64,000 bases of DNA from Streptomyces mutabilis (GCF_014649815.1 NZ_BMTT01000004.1:186001-250000); one strand, 5' to 3'. Positions 1 through 9,173 are shown, numbered from the stretch's first letter. Made by a program: numbers and translations. The notes: generated by a model from the sequence alone, not told the origin.

Positions 1-260
1 GCGGTGGAAGCCGCGCGGGCCATGGCGATTCCGGCGAGGCCGAACAGCAGGTGGACGATGTTGTGCAGGATCGACACCTGGAAAAGCCCCAGGAGCTTGG
101 CCTCGGAGTGATGTTCGGCGAACTCCATGGTGTCGTAGTCGGTCGTGACACCGGGGATGAAGCCGAGAACGCCCACCAGGAGGAATACTGCTCCGACGGC
201 GAGCGCGGCCTGCTGGACCCTGGTCAGGCCGGCCGCGGGGGTGGCGTGGTGGGTGGACAT
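1..260 (-). CDS. DUF4383-type membrane protein (partial, 3' end outside window)
   Basis: The gene reads leftward from ATG at 258-260, and the window holds its first 86 codons. The protein begins MSTHHATPAAGLTRVQ, then a membrane helix (AALAVGAVFLLVGVLGFIPG), a loop with a conserved-looking YDTMEF stretch, and a second helix starting SILHNIVHLLFGLAGI. That HN-hLLFG pattern is the hallmark of DUF4383, a small multi-helix membrane family of unknown function common in actinobacteria. A strong ribosome binding site (AGAAGGAG) lies about 9 bases upstream of the ATG and fixes the start. No function can be given beyond membrane location. Confidence 0.8.
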   Translation of the reverse strand, partial: MSTHHATPAAGLTRVQQAALAVGAVFLLVGVLGFIPGVTTDYDTMEFAEHHSEAKLLGLFQVSILHNIVHLLFGLAGIAMARAAST

Positions 261-946
261 GAGGGTGATACTCCTTCTGACGGTGCGGACGGCCGAAGCC
301 GCGCAGTGACTGGTTGTCTTTTACCGTCCGGTTACCCCACCTTCCCCCCTTCAGTGCGCCATTGCTTCTCGGCTTCCCGTGCCACACCCGTCTCCCGAAG
401 CAGGCGAGCCGGTCTCCCGGCAGCGGGGAAGCGCCTGCCGTCCTCACTCCCCGCCCCTCGACCGGCAGAGAACAGCCGCGCTCGTCTGGGCCAGTCGGGT
501 GGCGGGCGGCCAGGTCGTTGGGCAACCGTAGAGCTGTCGACGCCGTGGCTCGCCTGGCACGTCAGGGGAGCCATACGTGGGTGGGCGGTTCGGGCCGGAT
601 TCCGCGCTGAACCCGACCGAGTACGACGGTGCTGAACATGAGCCCACGACACGGCGGGGAGTTCGGGGAAGTCACCCAGGAACGCTCCCGTGCCGAGGGC
701 GTTCCACTCGGGGAACGGACCGGGAGGGCCGGTTATGGGCAGCGGTGTTCGAAACCTTGCGGCTTCATCGATGCGCCCCTGTCCTGTCAGATCGTCCATG
801 CGCCGAAGCCGCACGGGGCGCATGTTCCCCCGGGCTGCCTCAGATCGTCCGGTGCCTGCTGGTGAGGCACCGGTGGAGCAGTCTCCCACTGGGCCCGAGG
901 AGGTCGTGCCTGACGGCGAAACCGCCGACAGGTCGCGGTATGAGGG
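261..946. other. Long stretch without a supported gene
   Basis: Between the DUF4383 start and the end of gluconokinase no reading frame has both convincing codon usage and a recognisable protein. The open frames on both strands give Arg/Pro-rich translations typical of high-GC shadow frames. The first ~30 bases hold the DUF4383 leader. No hairpin, repeat or RNA gene was recognised. It may contain decayed sequence, since the adjoining region is rich in broken genes. Confidence 0.5.
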
Positions 947-1456
947 TCAGGCCGAGGTGACGGCGGCACGAGCGAGAGCCGCCGTCTCCTGCGGCGTACC
1001 GTCGATCGGGATGGCCGAGCCCGCTTCGTCGCCGCTCAGTGGTTCGAAGTCGGCGAACTGCGTACGGAGCAGCTCGGGCGGCATGAAATGGCCCTGTCGC
1101 GCGGTGATTCGTGCGGCGATCAGCTCGGGTGAGCCGTCGAGGTGGAGAAAGAAGACGCACGGCGCGGCGGAAGCCAGCCGGGCACGGTAGCGGCGCTTGA
1201 GCGCCGAGCATGTCACCACGCCTCCCGCGTCCGCATGGTCGGCCAGCCATCGTGCGATCTCGTCCAGCCAGGGGCGACGGTCCTCGTCGTCGAGCGGGTG
1301 GCCCGCACGCATCTTCGCCACGTTGGGTGCGGGGTGGAAGTCGTCTCCCTCGGCGTAAGGCACGCCGAGGTCCCGTGCCAGCAGTCGGCCTACCGTGGTC
1401 TTCCCCGAACCCGACACGCCCATGACGACGACCAGTGGAGCAGTGTGATGAGACAT
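947..1456 (-). CDS. gntK: Gluconokinase
   Basis: This 169-residue protein is predicted to phosphorylate D-gluconate with ATP to 6-phosphogluconate in the cytoplasm. A P-loop GVSGSGKTTVG lies at about residues 13-23, followed by the family signature YAEGDDFHP with NVAKMRAGHPLDDEDRRPWL, and CSALKRRYR near residue 85. RQGHFMPPELLRTQFADFEPL is typical of the GntK/IdnK family, and the length fits. It lies 27 bases downstream of a sugar dehydrogenase on the same strand, so the two probably form an operon for oxidation of free glucose to gluconate and entry into the pentose phosphate pathway. Confidence 0.93.
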   Translation of the reverse strand: MSHHTAPLVVVMGVSGSGKTTVGRLLARDLGVPYAEGDDFHPAPNVAKMRAGHPLDDEDRRPWLDEIARWLADHADAGGVVTCSALKRRYRARLASAAPCVFFLHLDGSPELIAARITARQGHFMPPELLRTQFADFEPLSGDEAGSAIPIDGTPQETAALARAAVTSA

Positions 1457-1483
1457 CCGAAGCCTTCCTTCGTACCGTGCCGC

Positions 1484-2530
1484 CTACAGCTCGATGACCA
1501 CCTTGACGTCGTCGGGTCGCGGCGTGAACGCCTCCTTCGCGCGCTCCAGCGGCACCCGCCGGGTGATCAGGCGCTCGAGCCACGACCTGTCGGCCCGTGC
1601 CAGCGCCTCGGCGGCCTGGCGGTAGTGACGCAGGTTGGCATTGACCGAGCCCACCACCGCGTCGTTCTGCAGGACGATCTCCCGGTTGAGGGCTCCCGCG
1701 TCCACGGTCATCCTGCGGCCGGCGGGTGACACACCGGTCAGGCACACCACCCCGTAGGGTGCGGTGCCCGTCAGCGAAGCGAGGACGGGCTGGTTCGCGC
1801 CCGTGGCCTCGATGACGACGTCCGGGCGCACGGCGGAGACGACCCGCTCGGCATCCTCCGCGTGGTAGGTGGCGCCCAACTCCCGTACCAGGGCGGGCTT
1901 GATTCCTTCGGTCACCCGGTCGAGGACATGCACCTCCAGCCCGCGTTGTGCCCCCAGCAGGGCGGCGAGCAGCCCGATGGGCCCCGCTCCCGTCACCAGG
2001 GCGCGACGCGGCTCGAACCACGAACGGCCACCGACACGCTCCACCTGCTCCCACGCCTTCGCCACCACGGTGGCCGGTTCCATGAGCACACCGACGCGCT
2101 CCAGACGCGGCTCCAGCTTCACCGCGTAACCGGCTTCCACACACCACGCCTGTGCGCCATAACCGTCGATCTCCTTGATGCCGCGTTCGCTGTAACGGCC
2201 GTTGCGGCACATGTCGAACTCCCCTCGGGCGCAGGCCCCGCACGGTTCGGGGTCCGGCCGGCGCACCACCCCGGCGACGAGGTCACCGGCCGAAAAGCCG
2301 CTGCCGGGCGGCGCCTGCCGCACCCGCCCGAGGGACTCGTGCCCCAGCACCAGCCACTCACGGCCCGGCGGGGCCCACCCGTACCCGCCCCGGACGATCT
2401 CCCTGTCCGTTCCGCACACCCCCACCGCCAAACCGCGCACCAGCAGCTCGCCGTCGGCAGGGACGGGGTCGGGCACCTCCCGTACCTCCAGGGAATCCTT
2501 CTCGCCGGGCCGCACGGTCAGTGCACGCAT
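1484..2530 (-). CDS. Zinc-dependent glucose 1-dehydrogenase-type alcohol dehydrogenase
   Basis: The 348-residue medium-chain dehydrogenase probably oxidises glucose (or a similar aldose) to the lactone with NAD(P). Visible features are the catalytic zinc region GVCGTDRE, the GHESLG segment, a cysteine cluster CGACARGEFDMC, and the Rossmann motif TGAGPIGLL. The C-terminal half (NANLRHYRQAAEALARAD) resembles archaeal/actinobacterial glucose dehydrogenases more than ordinary alcohol dehydrogenases. The frame is open further upstream, but ATG at 2528-2530 starts MRALTVRPGE, the normal beginning of the family, and has GAGG about 8 bases upstream. The adjacent gluconokinase supports glucose as substrate. 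The cofactor cannot be told with certainty. Confidence 0.85.
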   Translation of the reverse strand: MRALTVRPGEKDSLEVREVPDPVPADGELLVRGLAVGVCGTDREIVRGGYGWAPPGREWLVLGHESLGRVRQAPPGSGFSAGDLVAGVVRRPDPEPCGACARGEFDMCRNGRYSERGIKEIDGYGAQAWCVEAGYAVKLEPRLERVGVLMEPATVVAKAWEQVERVGGRSWFEPRRALVTGAGPIGLLAALLGAQRGLEVHVLDRVTEGIKPALVRELGATYHAEDAERVVSAVRPDVVIEATGANQPVLASLTGTAPYGVVCLTGVSPAGRRMTVDAGALNREIVLQNDAVVGSVNANLRHYRQAAEALARADRSWLERLITRRVPLERAKEAFTPRPDDVKVVIEL

Positions 2531-3197
2531 CGCCCACCTCGTTCCTCTCGCCACGCGGCGCCTCATGCCGTGTGCGCCGCTGCCTGCCGTCCGTCTCGGC
2601 TTCACGGGTGTCCCGCTCGGCCCCTTTCAGCACCAGCCACGCGGTCGCATCCCTCCTAGACCCTCCGGACACGGGCGCTCGCGTCCCGTCCGGGCACCCG
2701 CCCCGCTGCCGAGATCCACGTCCGGGTGCCCGCTCCGCACTCTCGTGCTCAGCGGTCCAGCAGTGAATGGACACTCGGCCACCGCGGAGCTGAAACCGTG
2801 CGCCGAGAGGGGTAGCGGCTTGACGGCCTCGACGAGACCATCGTGCATCACCCTGCGTTTCGAGCGAGCCGGTAAGGTCGCCCTGCAGGTGCACTCCCAG
2901 ACACCCGCCTACGTCGAAGACGCCATCGACGCACCGGGACTGACCTCTCCCCCACCGGGCGGATGACGCCGACGGTGGGGTGGCCGCGGGTGGCCGCCAG
3001 GTCTTCAAGATTCTTGAGCGCTGCGACCGGAACCAACTCGGCAACGTCGAGGCACTCACTCAAGCGGCTTGACACGACATAGCAGCCTCGGGGGACGACT
3101 CCCACGCCCCCATTCGCGCCTGCCGCGTGTCCCACGCGGCACCATGGGTACCCGAGGAGCACCGCATCCCGTACCAGTCAACGCTCCGTTTGAAGGG
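2531..3197. other. Intergenic stretch without a supported gene
   Basis: This 667-base stretch separates the dehydrogenase from a small membrane gene. Frames run through it on both strands. The most protein-like pieces are a rightward run near 2870-2966 (VALQVHSQTPAYVEDAI) and a leftward run near 2970-3070 (VAELVPVAALKNLEDLAA). Neither has a good start with ribosome binding site or a recognisable family, so I leave them unassigned. They could be gene remnants. Confidence 0.4.
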
Positions 3198-3476
3198 ATG
3201 ATCCGGATGCTCATACTCGGACTGCTTCTCCTCGCAGCCGTAGGAGCCTTCACCGGCCTGGTGATCGCCGACAATCTCTCCGGTGGCCCCGAGTACACCG
3301 TGTCCGTACTCGGCCAGGACATCGGCACCATGAACACGCTGGCCGTCTTCTGCTCCGGCCTGGCCCTCGCGCTCATCTTCTGCGCGGCCCTGAGCGCGGT
3401 GGCGAGCACCGCGGCCCACCGCCGCCGCAGGCGCCCCCGCACGCACGCGACTCACCCCGCTGGCCCCGGCCGGTGA
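3198..3476 (+). CDS. Small two-helix membrane protein, unknown function
   Basis: This predicted protein of 92 residues begins MIRMLILGLLLLAAVGAFTG. One membrane helix covers about residues 4-24, a short loop follows (NLSGGPEYTVSVLG), and a second helix covers about residues 48-68 (FCSGLALALIFCAAL). The tail is strongly basic (HRRRRRPR) and should be cytoplasmic. ATG at 3198 is preceded by GAAGGG, about 1-2 bases from the start, which is close. ATG at 3207 is an alternative with better spacing. No domain was recognised. The neighbours do not suggest a job. Confidence 0.6.
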   Translation: MIRMLILGLLLLAAVGAFTGLVIADNLSGGPEYTVSVLGQDIGTMNTLAVFCSGLALALIFCAALSAVASTAAHRRRRRPRTHATHPAGPGR

Positions 3477-3746
3477 GACGGGCCCTGCACCGGCTCAAGG
3501 ACATTTGCGGGCCGGGCGGCCAGGGAGGGTAGGGGCGCGAGACAGTTGAAGCCTTCACCGCCCGCAGTCACCCGGCGAGCCGGGGCGGTTCCGCCCCTCG
3601 CGTGGCGACCGCCCGGTGCGGGTACCGCGGCAATGAGCCTGTCCCCAGGACCTGGTTCGCGCGCCGCTCGTCGGTAGTACCTGCCGCGGGGCCCTCCGCA
3701 TAGCCGCTTACGACGGCGGCGTCCAGGGCGGGCCCGTTCGGGCAGG

Positions 3747-4315
3747 TCAATGCCGGTCGCCGGGCTCGGGGACGGGCTGCTGTCCGACGTCGTGATGGCG
3801 CGTTTGCCGTTGCGGCACGCCGTCCATGGCGCTTCCCGAGCCGTGTTGCGAGCGGGAGATCACGCTGAAGCTGCCGTCCGTCTCCAGGACTACCGCGTGT
3901 ACCAGCTCCAGCGCTCCGGTCCCCTGGGCACGGATCGCCTGACGCACCTCGTCCGGTGTGACCCGTTGGCGTCGCATCGCCTCATGGAGCAAGCGGCCCT
4001 CGTGCAACAGCAGGGTCGGCTCGGCTTTCACCAGCCGGCGAACACCCCGGAAGCGGACAGATGCCCAGGCGGTGACGAACTGCAGCGTCACCAGCGAGCC
4101 GAGTGCCAGGGCCCCTTCCCCGAGGGCCACCTGTCGGTTGAGCAGGATGGTCGCCAGGGTCGATCCCAGCGCGACCGTGACCGACCAGGTCGAAGGCGTT
4201 CATCTTCGACAGTGTCCGCTTGCCTGACGCACGTACCGCGGTGATGAGGATCGGGTAGGCCAGCCCCGCCATGAGGAGTACTGCGGAAGATTTCATTCCA
4301 GGAATCGAAGAACAC
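3747..4315 (-). pseudogene. DUF421 (YetF-type) membrane protein broken by two +1 frameshifts
   Basis: Reading leftward from GTG at 4313-4315, the first frame gives VFFDSWNEIFR. One extra base near 4287 shifts to a second frame, VLLMAGLAYPILITAVRA then SGKRTLSKMNAFDLV. One extra base near 4194-4198 shifts to a third frame, VTVALGSTLATILLNRQ then the DUF421 C-terminal domain ending at 3747. Removing the two extra bases restores a continuous DUF421 protein with the family core GKRTLSKMNAFD and KAEPTLLLHEG. The family consists of small membrane proteins with a cytoplasmic beta domain. Neither insertion is in a long homopolymer, so decay is likely, though sequencing error is possible. Confidence 0.8.
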
Positions 4316-4613
4316 GAATCCTCTGGTACCCGGCGCGAGAGCCCCTCGCACAAGGACCAGGGTCCGAAGACCGGTCCGTCAGGTCGGCGGCCGCCCCGGC
4401 GCCGCCCGGCCGAGCCTCGAACGCTTTCGGCCTCGTGCCTGTCGCCTGTCGCCGGGAAGACACGGTCGGCTGCGTGGTCAGGCTCGCCGACCACCGGATC
4501 GACCGGTCATGCGCGTGGAGACCGACGATGAGGCGCGAGCCGTCGTGCCGGACCGGGCACAGCGCTCCGGCCCCGCGATGGAGCGATGGACTCGTGGGTA
4601 CACCTGGGCCGAG

Positions 4614-5873
4614 TCATTTCACGGTCCCCTCGGTTCCTCCGGTGGCCGCTCGACGGTAAAGGACCAGGCCGGGAGCTGTGGTGACGCCGTGCACGGCCGT
4701 GCTGGCCACGATGACCAGTGTCCCGGCTGCCAGGACCCCCGGGTCGACGCCGAGCCGGTGGGCTTCCATGGTCAGGTAGAACAGGGCCGAGACCCCGATG
4801 GGGCCGAACCAGCCCAGGAAGACGGCGTCCCGCCAGGACAGGGACAGGGGACCCTTGAGGGCGATCAGGACCGGCAGACGGCGCACCAACAGCGCACCGA
4901 GAACGAGCAGAATGCCGCGCCACCAGCCCAGCTCGCCCCACTCACGCCAGGGGATCATGGCTCCGAGCAGCACGAACAGCGGCAGGACGAGGAAACGGTT
5001 GACCGCTTCGTCGATCTTGTTCTCACTCGCTCGTTCGTCCACCGAACTGACCGCGTTGAAGGCCAGGCCGCTGACGAAGACGGCCAGAACGCCGTCGAAG
5101 CGCAGCAGCCCGGACGCGCCCAGCACGAAGAGGGCCAGCAGCAGGGTGTACACCAGCAGCGGGCCGGGGGAGATGCTTCCGCTCCTCTCCGCCACGCGCA
5201 GTACTTTCCCTCCCAGCCAGCCCGCTGCCACTCCGAGGACGAGCGCACCCAGCACCTGCCACAGGGACTCCGTCAGCGCTCGTGTCCCCGTCAGCGGTCC
5301 GGCGATCGCCGCAGCGGCGAGCACCAGGGGCAGCGCGAGCCCGTCGTTGGCGCCCGACTCCAAGGAGAGCAACTGCCGGGTCCGGGCGGCGATCCCCTTT
5401 TCTGCGGGCTCGCCGGTGACGACGCCGGAGGCGAGTACCGGGTCGGTCGGACACAGAGCCGCTCCCAGCAGCGCCGCCGTACCGAGCCCGAGTCCGAGTA
5501 CGGCAGCCGACACCACCGTGGTGAGCAGTGCCATCCCGGCCATGGCCACGATCAGCAGGACGAGCAGCGGTCTCGCCTGCGCTCGCACCTCACGGAACGG
5601 ATAGCGCAGGGCCACGGACATGACCGAGACCGCCAGGAGCAGACGGGACACCTCGTGCAGTTCCTTGTGTCCCTCCACCACCGTGGGCAGATCAACGGCT
5701 CCCAGCACCTCCGGGCCGAGGACCATTCCTGTCAGCAGGGCCAGGAGCGGCGCGCTCAGCGGAACCCGCCGGAGAGGCCCGGAGAGCGCCGCCACCACAA
5801 GTCCCAGGGCACCGACCACCGTCAGCAGGACGTTCAGCATGCCCGTCTGCTTGCCCGGCTGCGAAAGGAACAT
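4614..5873 (-). CDS. CPA-type cation:proton antiporter
   Basis: The 419-residue membrane protein should exchange Na+ or K+ for protons. It has about 12 hydrophobic helices and the two conserved CPA segments: CPTDPVLASGVVTGEPAEKG around residues 150-170, and LLSLESGANDGLALPLVL, which carries the ESG-NDG ion-binding signature. The C-terminus VKWA-free tail RRAATGGTEGTVK is short, so no regulatory TrkA domain is attached. The start at 5873 has only a crowded AGGA; ATG at 5840 (MLNVLLTVVGALG) begins directly with the first helix and is a good alternative. A second, different antiporter lies 0.65 kb away on the other strand, so the region may serve ion or pH stress. Confidence 0.85.
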   Translation of the reverse strand: MFLSQPGKQTGMLNVLLTVVGALGLVVAALSGPLRRVPLSAPLLALLTGMVLGPEVLGAVDLPTVVEGHKELHEVSRLLLAVSVMSVALRYPFREVRAQARPLLVLLIVAMAGMALLTTVVSAAVLGLGLGTAALLGAALCPTDPVLASGVVTGEPAEKGIAARTRQLLSLESGANDGLALPLVLAAAAIAGPLTGTRALTESLWQVLGALVLGVAAGWLGGKVLRVAERSGSISPGPLLVYTLLLALFVLGASGLLRFDGVLAVFVSGLAFNAVSSVDERASENKIDEAVNRFLVLPLFVLLGAMIPWREWGELGWWRGILLVLGALLVRRLPVLIALKGPLSLSWRDAVFLGWFGPIGVSALFYLTMEAHRLGVDPGVLAAGTLVIVASTAVHGVTTAPGLVLYRRAATGGTEGTVK

Positions 5874-6059
5874 GTCCTGTCAGCCCGTCACTCCGCCCGA
5901 TGGACCAGTCCCGCCGCAGACGACTGCTCCGGGTCATCGGACAGGTCCGGTGTGTTCCCAGGTGCTCCCATGGCTGGGCAAGCGACTCGGCACCGCGTGA
6001 ACCATCCACCGAAGAACCCCAAAAAGGCGGGGAAGCCGGACGCCGTACGGGTCGGGCGT

Positions 6060-6470
6060 GCCCTGGCCGGTGCGGGTGGACACCCATCTGGCGGACGGCG
6101 TGAGCGCCGAGCAGAGTGGACCGGTGGGTGCCGTCGGCGTCCATCCTGCATTCGAACGGGGATGCGATGGACATCGCGGTGAAGGACGGCCGGATCGTCG
6201 GGGTGCGCGGCCGGGCGCACCACCGGGTCAACCACGGCCGGCTGGGTCCGAAGGACCTGTTCGGGTGGCAGGCGAACGCCGCCGCCGACCGGCTGACGCG
6301 GCCGCTGGTGCGGAAGAACGGCCGGCTGGTGTGGACCGACTGGGACACCGCGGTGGACCGCGTCGTGGCGCGGACCCGGGAGCTCATGGAGGAGCAGGGA
6401 CGGGGTGCGATCGGCTTCTACGGCGGGTACGCATACCAGGACCGGGCTGTGGCAGAGGACAGGGCAGAGG
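6060..6470 (+). pseudogene. Remnant of a molybdopterin-oxidoreductase (nitrate-reductase-like) catalytic subunit
   Basis: Two frames together match the N-terminal part of an assimilatory nitrate-reductase-like molybdopterin oxidoreductase. VRVDTHLADGVSAEQ lies in one frame near 6067-6113, and after a shift near 6113 the next frame gives WVPSASILHSNGDAMDIAVK, then NHGRLGPKDLFGWQANAAAD and VWTDWDTAVDRVVARTREL. The similarity stops near 6470 at GFYGGYAYQDRA, just before the antiporter gene, and the remaining several hundred residues are missing. It is therefore a truncated, frameshifted remnant. The deletion end point abuts the downstream gene, which suggests a rearrangement here. Confidence 0.7.
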
Positions 6471-6527
6471 CGCCTGCCGATCCGGGTCGGCGCCGTAGGG
6501 CCTGGCCGACAGCGGGGAGCGTTCTAG

Positions 6528-7811
6528 GTGGTACTCGTCATCGTCTTCGGAGCGGCGCTGTTGGTGGCCGTGCTGCTGTCCGGGCTGGCCGCCCGCTCGG
6601 TGCTGTCCACCTCGCTGCTGTTTTTGGTGGGCGGCGCGCTCGTCAGCGACGGCTTCCTCGGTCTGATCCACATCACGCCGGACAGCGACATCGTCCGGGT
6701 CACCGCGGATCTGGCGCTCTTCGCGGTGCTGCTCACCGACGGCATGCACGTCTCCTTCCCGGCCCTACGCCGGTCCTGGCGCAATCCGGCCCGCGCGCTC
6801 GGCCTGGGCATGCCGCTGGCCTTCCTCGGGGTCGCGCTGCTCACTCACTTCCTCGTCGGCCTGGACTGGACGACGTCCTTCCTGATCGGCGCCGTACTGG
6901 CACCCACCGACCCGGTGTTCGCCTCGGCCATCGTGAGCCGCAAGGAAGTCCCCGCCCGACTACGGCAACTGCTCAACATCGAAAGCGGCGTCAACGACGG
7001 CCTCGCACTGCCGTTCGTCCTCGTCTTCATCGCGGCCGCCGCCCCCGCCGGACACGCCGAGGACGTCGGTTTCGCCTCGATCGCCGGTGAACTCCTCCTC
7101 GGACTGCTCTTCGGCGTGACCCTGCCGCTGCTGGTGCACTGGCTGGTCCGGTTCCGGCTGCTGGGCGCTGAACCCTCGCTTCAGCCCCTGCTGCCGCTGG
7201 CGGTCGGAGTCATTCTGTACGCGGCCTGCCACCTCACCCACGCCAACCCCTACCTGGCCGCCTTCTCCGCGGGCGCGGTGAGCGCTGCCCTCGCGCCGCA
7301 GGCCAAGGACGCTTTCGAGCCGTTGGGGGGAGCCCTGGCCGAGCTGGCCAAGTTCGCGGCGCTGTTGGTCTTCGGCGCACTGCTCACCCCGCACCTCTTC
7401 GGCGAGCTGTCGATCGGCGGCTACGCGGTGGCGGTCCTGTGCATCGTCCTCATCCGTCCGGCCTCGCTGCTGCTGTCCCTGGTGGGCACCGACTTCAACC
7501 GCAAGGAGAAGCTCACCGCGGCGTGGTTCGGTCCCAAGGGATTCGCCTCGGTGGTCTACGGACTGCTGGTGCTCCAGGCCGGCATCCCGCGGGGCGAGGA
7601 GGCGTTCACGCTGATCGCCGTCACCATCGCCTTCTCGATCGTCGCCCACAGCAGCACGGACGTACCGATCGCACGGATCTTCGACGTCGAGGAACTGATC
7701 GGCCTCCCCGACGACGACGGAAGACCACAGCATCGGCCGGACCCCGGCATGCCGCAGGGGCACCGCGACACGGGAACCGGCAGCCACGACGACCGGCCCC
7801 GTACGCAGTGA
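6528..7811 (+). CDS. CPA-type cation:proton antiporter
   Basis: This 427-residue membrane protein probably exchanges a monovalent cation for protons. Its helices include the motif APTDPVFASAIVSRKEVPAR and the ion-site segment LLNIESGVNDGLALPFVLVF. A loop DFNRKEKLTAAWFGPKGFAS near residue 325 is characteristic of the NhaP/KefB-like group. The hydrophilic tail of about 40 residues after FDVEELIGL is rich in Asp, Pro and His. GTG at 6528 is chosen because GGAG lies about 8 bases upstream and the first helix begins at once. It is only distantly similar to the antiporter at 4.6-5.9 kb, so this is not a recent duplication. Confidence 0.88.
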   Translation: MVLVIVFGAALLVAVLLSGLAARSVLSTSLLFLVGGALVSDGFLGLIHITPDSDIVRVTADLALFAVLLTDGMHVSFPALRRSWRNPARALGLGMPLAFLGVALLTHFLVGLDWTTSFLIGAVLAPTDPVFASAIVSRKEVPARLRQLLNIESGVNDGLALPFVLVFIAAAAPAGHAEDVGFASIAGELLLGLLFGVTLPLLVHWLVRFRLLGAEPSLQPLLPLAVGVILYAACHLTHANPYLAAFSAGAVSAALAPQAKDAFEPLGGALAELAKFAALLVFGALLTPHLFGELSIGGYAVAVLCIVLIRPASLLLSLVGTDFNRKEKLTAAWFGPKGFASVVYGLLVLQAGIPRGEEAFTLIAVTIAFSIVAHSSTDVPIARIFDVEELIGLPDDDGRPQHRPDPGMPQGHRDTGTGSHDDRPRTQ

Positions 7812-7957
7812 ACGGCCTGCCCGCGAATCCGACCGGTCAAGCGCCCACGCCCATGACGGCGCCAGCGGTGTAGCACTCCGGGGCACTCGGCGGGCCGGGG
7901 CTCGTCACCGGACAGGAGCCCTTGACGTTGCTCGGCCACCGGCAGCACTCCGCCCGC

Positions 7958-8106
7958 TCAGAACTTGTTGCCCGGTTCGTTGCGGCGAGTCTCGAACTCC
8001 TTGTGTCCGTTCGAGCAGGAGAGGATTTTGTCACATTCCTCAACATGGACTTTCTCGCTGCAACTGGCGCAGTAGAAGTCGCCAGTCCCCTGTGCCTTCT
8101 CGCCAT
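7958..8106 (-). pseudogene. Small zinc-ribbon protein, start apparently out of frame
   Basis: The frame ending at 7958 encodes GTGDFYCASCSEKVHVEE then CDKILSCSNGHKEFETRRNE, a compact protein with CxxC followed by a second Cys/His pair, suggesting one zinc ribbon. Its codons include several A/T-ending ones, unlike the neighbours. The nearest ATG (8104-8106) is one base out of frame: adding a base after ATGGC would give M-A-E-K-A-Q-G-T-G. The long extension to ATG at 8185 (MLRLLVQRHH) reads in the same frame but looks unlike a natural N-terminus. The gene may be frameshifted or may use an unrecognised start. Function unknown. Confidence 0.45.
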
Positions 8107-8158
8107 GAAGCGCGCGCTGTGACAGGAACTGCCGGCCGGTACGACCAGAGAGCTGGTG

Positions 8159-8625
8159 ATGACGCTGGACGAGAAGGCGGAGCAACGGCTGACCGGCCTA
8201 CCCGACTCCCACGCGCCCGCACTCTGGAACGCCTGACCGGCATGCGGGAGCACTCCGGCCGTCAGGCCGTGCCGGTGAACCTGGCCGTGCACGTCGGCCA
8301 GGGCGCCCTCCTCGGCGTGCTGCGGTCGATGATGGCACACTCCGGGCTGTGCGGACCCTGGTCGTCGGCTAAGTTCGCCGTCGTCCGCCTCGCCAACGAC
8401 CAGATCCTGGAGAACGCCACCGGCGTCGGCGCCCCGCCCCCGACCCTGGCCGCGCCGCGAACTCGTCGTCGACCTCCTTCACAAGACGGTTACGCCTTCG
8501 CCACCGGCGCCGACGCCCCGGCCGCGCGGTCGGGCCCCGGTCCGGGGCAGCGCCATGCGTCGGTTCGCGCCGGTCGGCAGCCGGACATGGGACCCGCGCC
8601 GCGTGACCAAGCCCGGAGGCGGTAG
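8159..8625 (+). pseudogene. Unidentified membrane-like protein with several frameshifts
   Basis: The core reads REHSGRQAVPVNLAVHVGQG then ALLGVLRSMMAHSG and FAVVRLANDQILENATGVGA, which looks like a natural Gly/Ala-rich helical protein. At about 8445 an extra C (GACCCTGG) moves the sensible frame by one, where it gives WPRRELVVDLLHKTV, and at about 8488 a missing base returns it to the first frame (YAFATGA). Upstream, the start MTLDEKAEQRLTGL (ATG at 8159) lies in yet another frame that stops at about 8236. The gene is therefore broken at three points. The family was not recognised with confidence; DUF1440/YagU-like proteins are a possibility. Confidence 0.5.
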
Positions 8626-8699
8626 CGGCGCCGAGGGTTACTGGCGGTCGTGCCGTCTCGGTGACGGCCCCACCCAGGGACGCGTGGGGTACCTCAGGA

Positions 8700-9146
8700 A
8701 CTTCGTCTCGGTCGAGTGGGTCCCAGCGCCCGGGCTGCTCGGTGATGACGCGGGAGGCTTCCGTGATCACCTGGTCGGCGATCCAGCCGAGGGGTTCGAT
8801 CTCCGTCACCAGGGGCTCGTTGGCCGGTCCGCAGGCCCTCTCGGAGCCGTGCAGGACCCACGGCCGGGTGCGGGCGTCCTTGGCATACGGCGGGCGACAG
8901 TAGTCGTATAGTCGGCGGGCGACCCACACCCTCACAAGTCGCTCGCCCCATCAGTCCTCCAGGTCCAGTGGGCTGGCCGACAGGCCCGGCAGCTCGACTC
9001 CCGCCGGATCGTCCGTACTGCTCGTCTTCGGCAGATCGCTTTCAGGACCCCCGGAACCAGCGCATGTAAAGGCCGCGGCGGTGGGTGATGAGCCGGGTGA
9101 GCTCATCGAGGCTGCTGAACGTCGGCAGGTCGACGGACTTGGTCAT
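8700..9146 (-). pseudogene. DUF6098 family protein inactivated by a frameshift and a nonsense codon
   Basis: From ATG at 9144-9146 the frame gives MTKSVDLPTFSSLDELTRL then RGLYMRWFRG. One extra G in the run at 9048-9052 shifts it; the next frame continues PESDLPKTSSTDDPAG, VELPGLSASPLDLED, a TGA at 8951-8953 where the family normally has Trp, then WGERLVRVWVARRLYDY and ANEPLVTEIEPLGWIADQV to about 8700. Correcting the one base and the one codon rebuilds a typical DUF6098 protein of unknown function. A GTG at 8935 could start the C-terminal half alone, but without a good ribosome binding site. Confidence 0.75.
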
Positions 9147-9173
9147 GGTGCGGTGGGGCGATGCCGGGGGCAG

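Noticed and set aside
4509-6182. 557-codon open frame on the plus strand opposite the antiporter gene
   Set aside because: Its translation is Gln/Arg/Glu-rich with no hydrophobic core or family motif, while the opposite strand encodes an obvious antiporter. It is a shadow frame.
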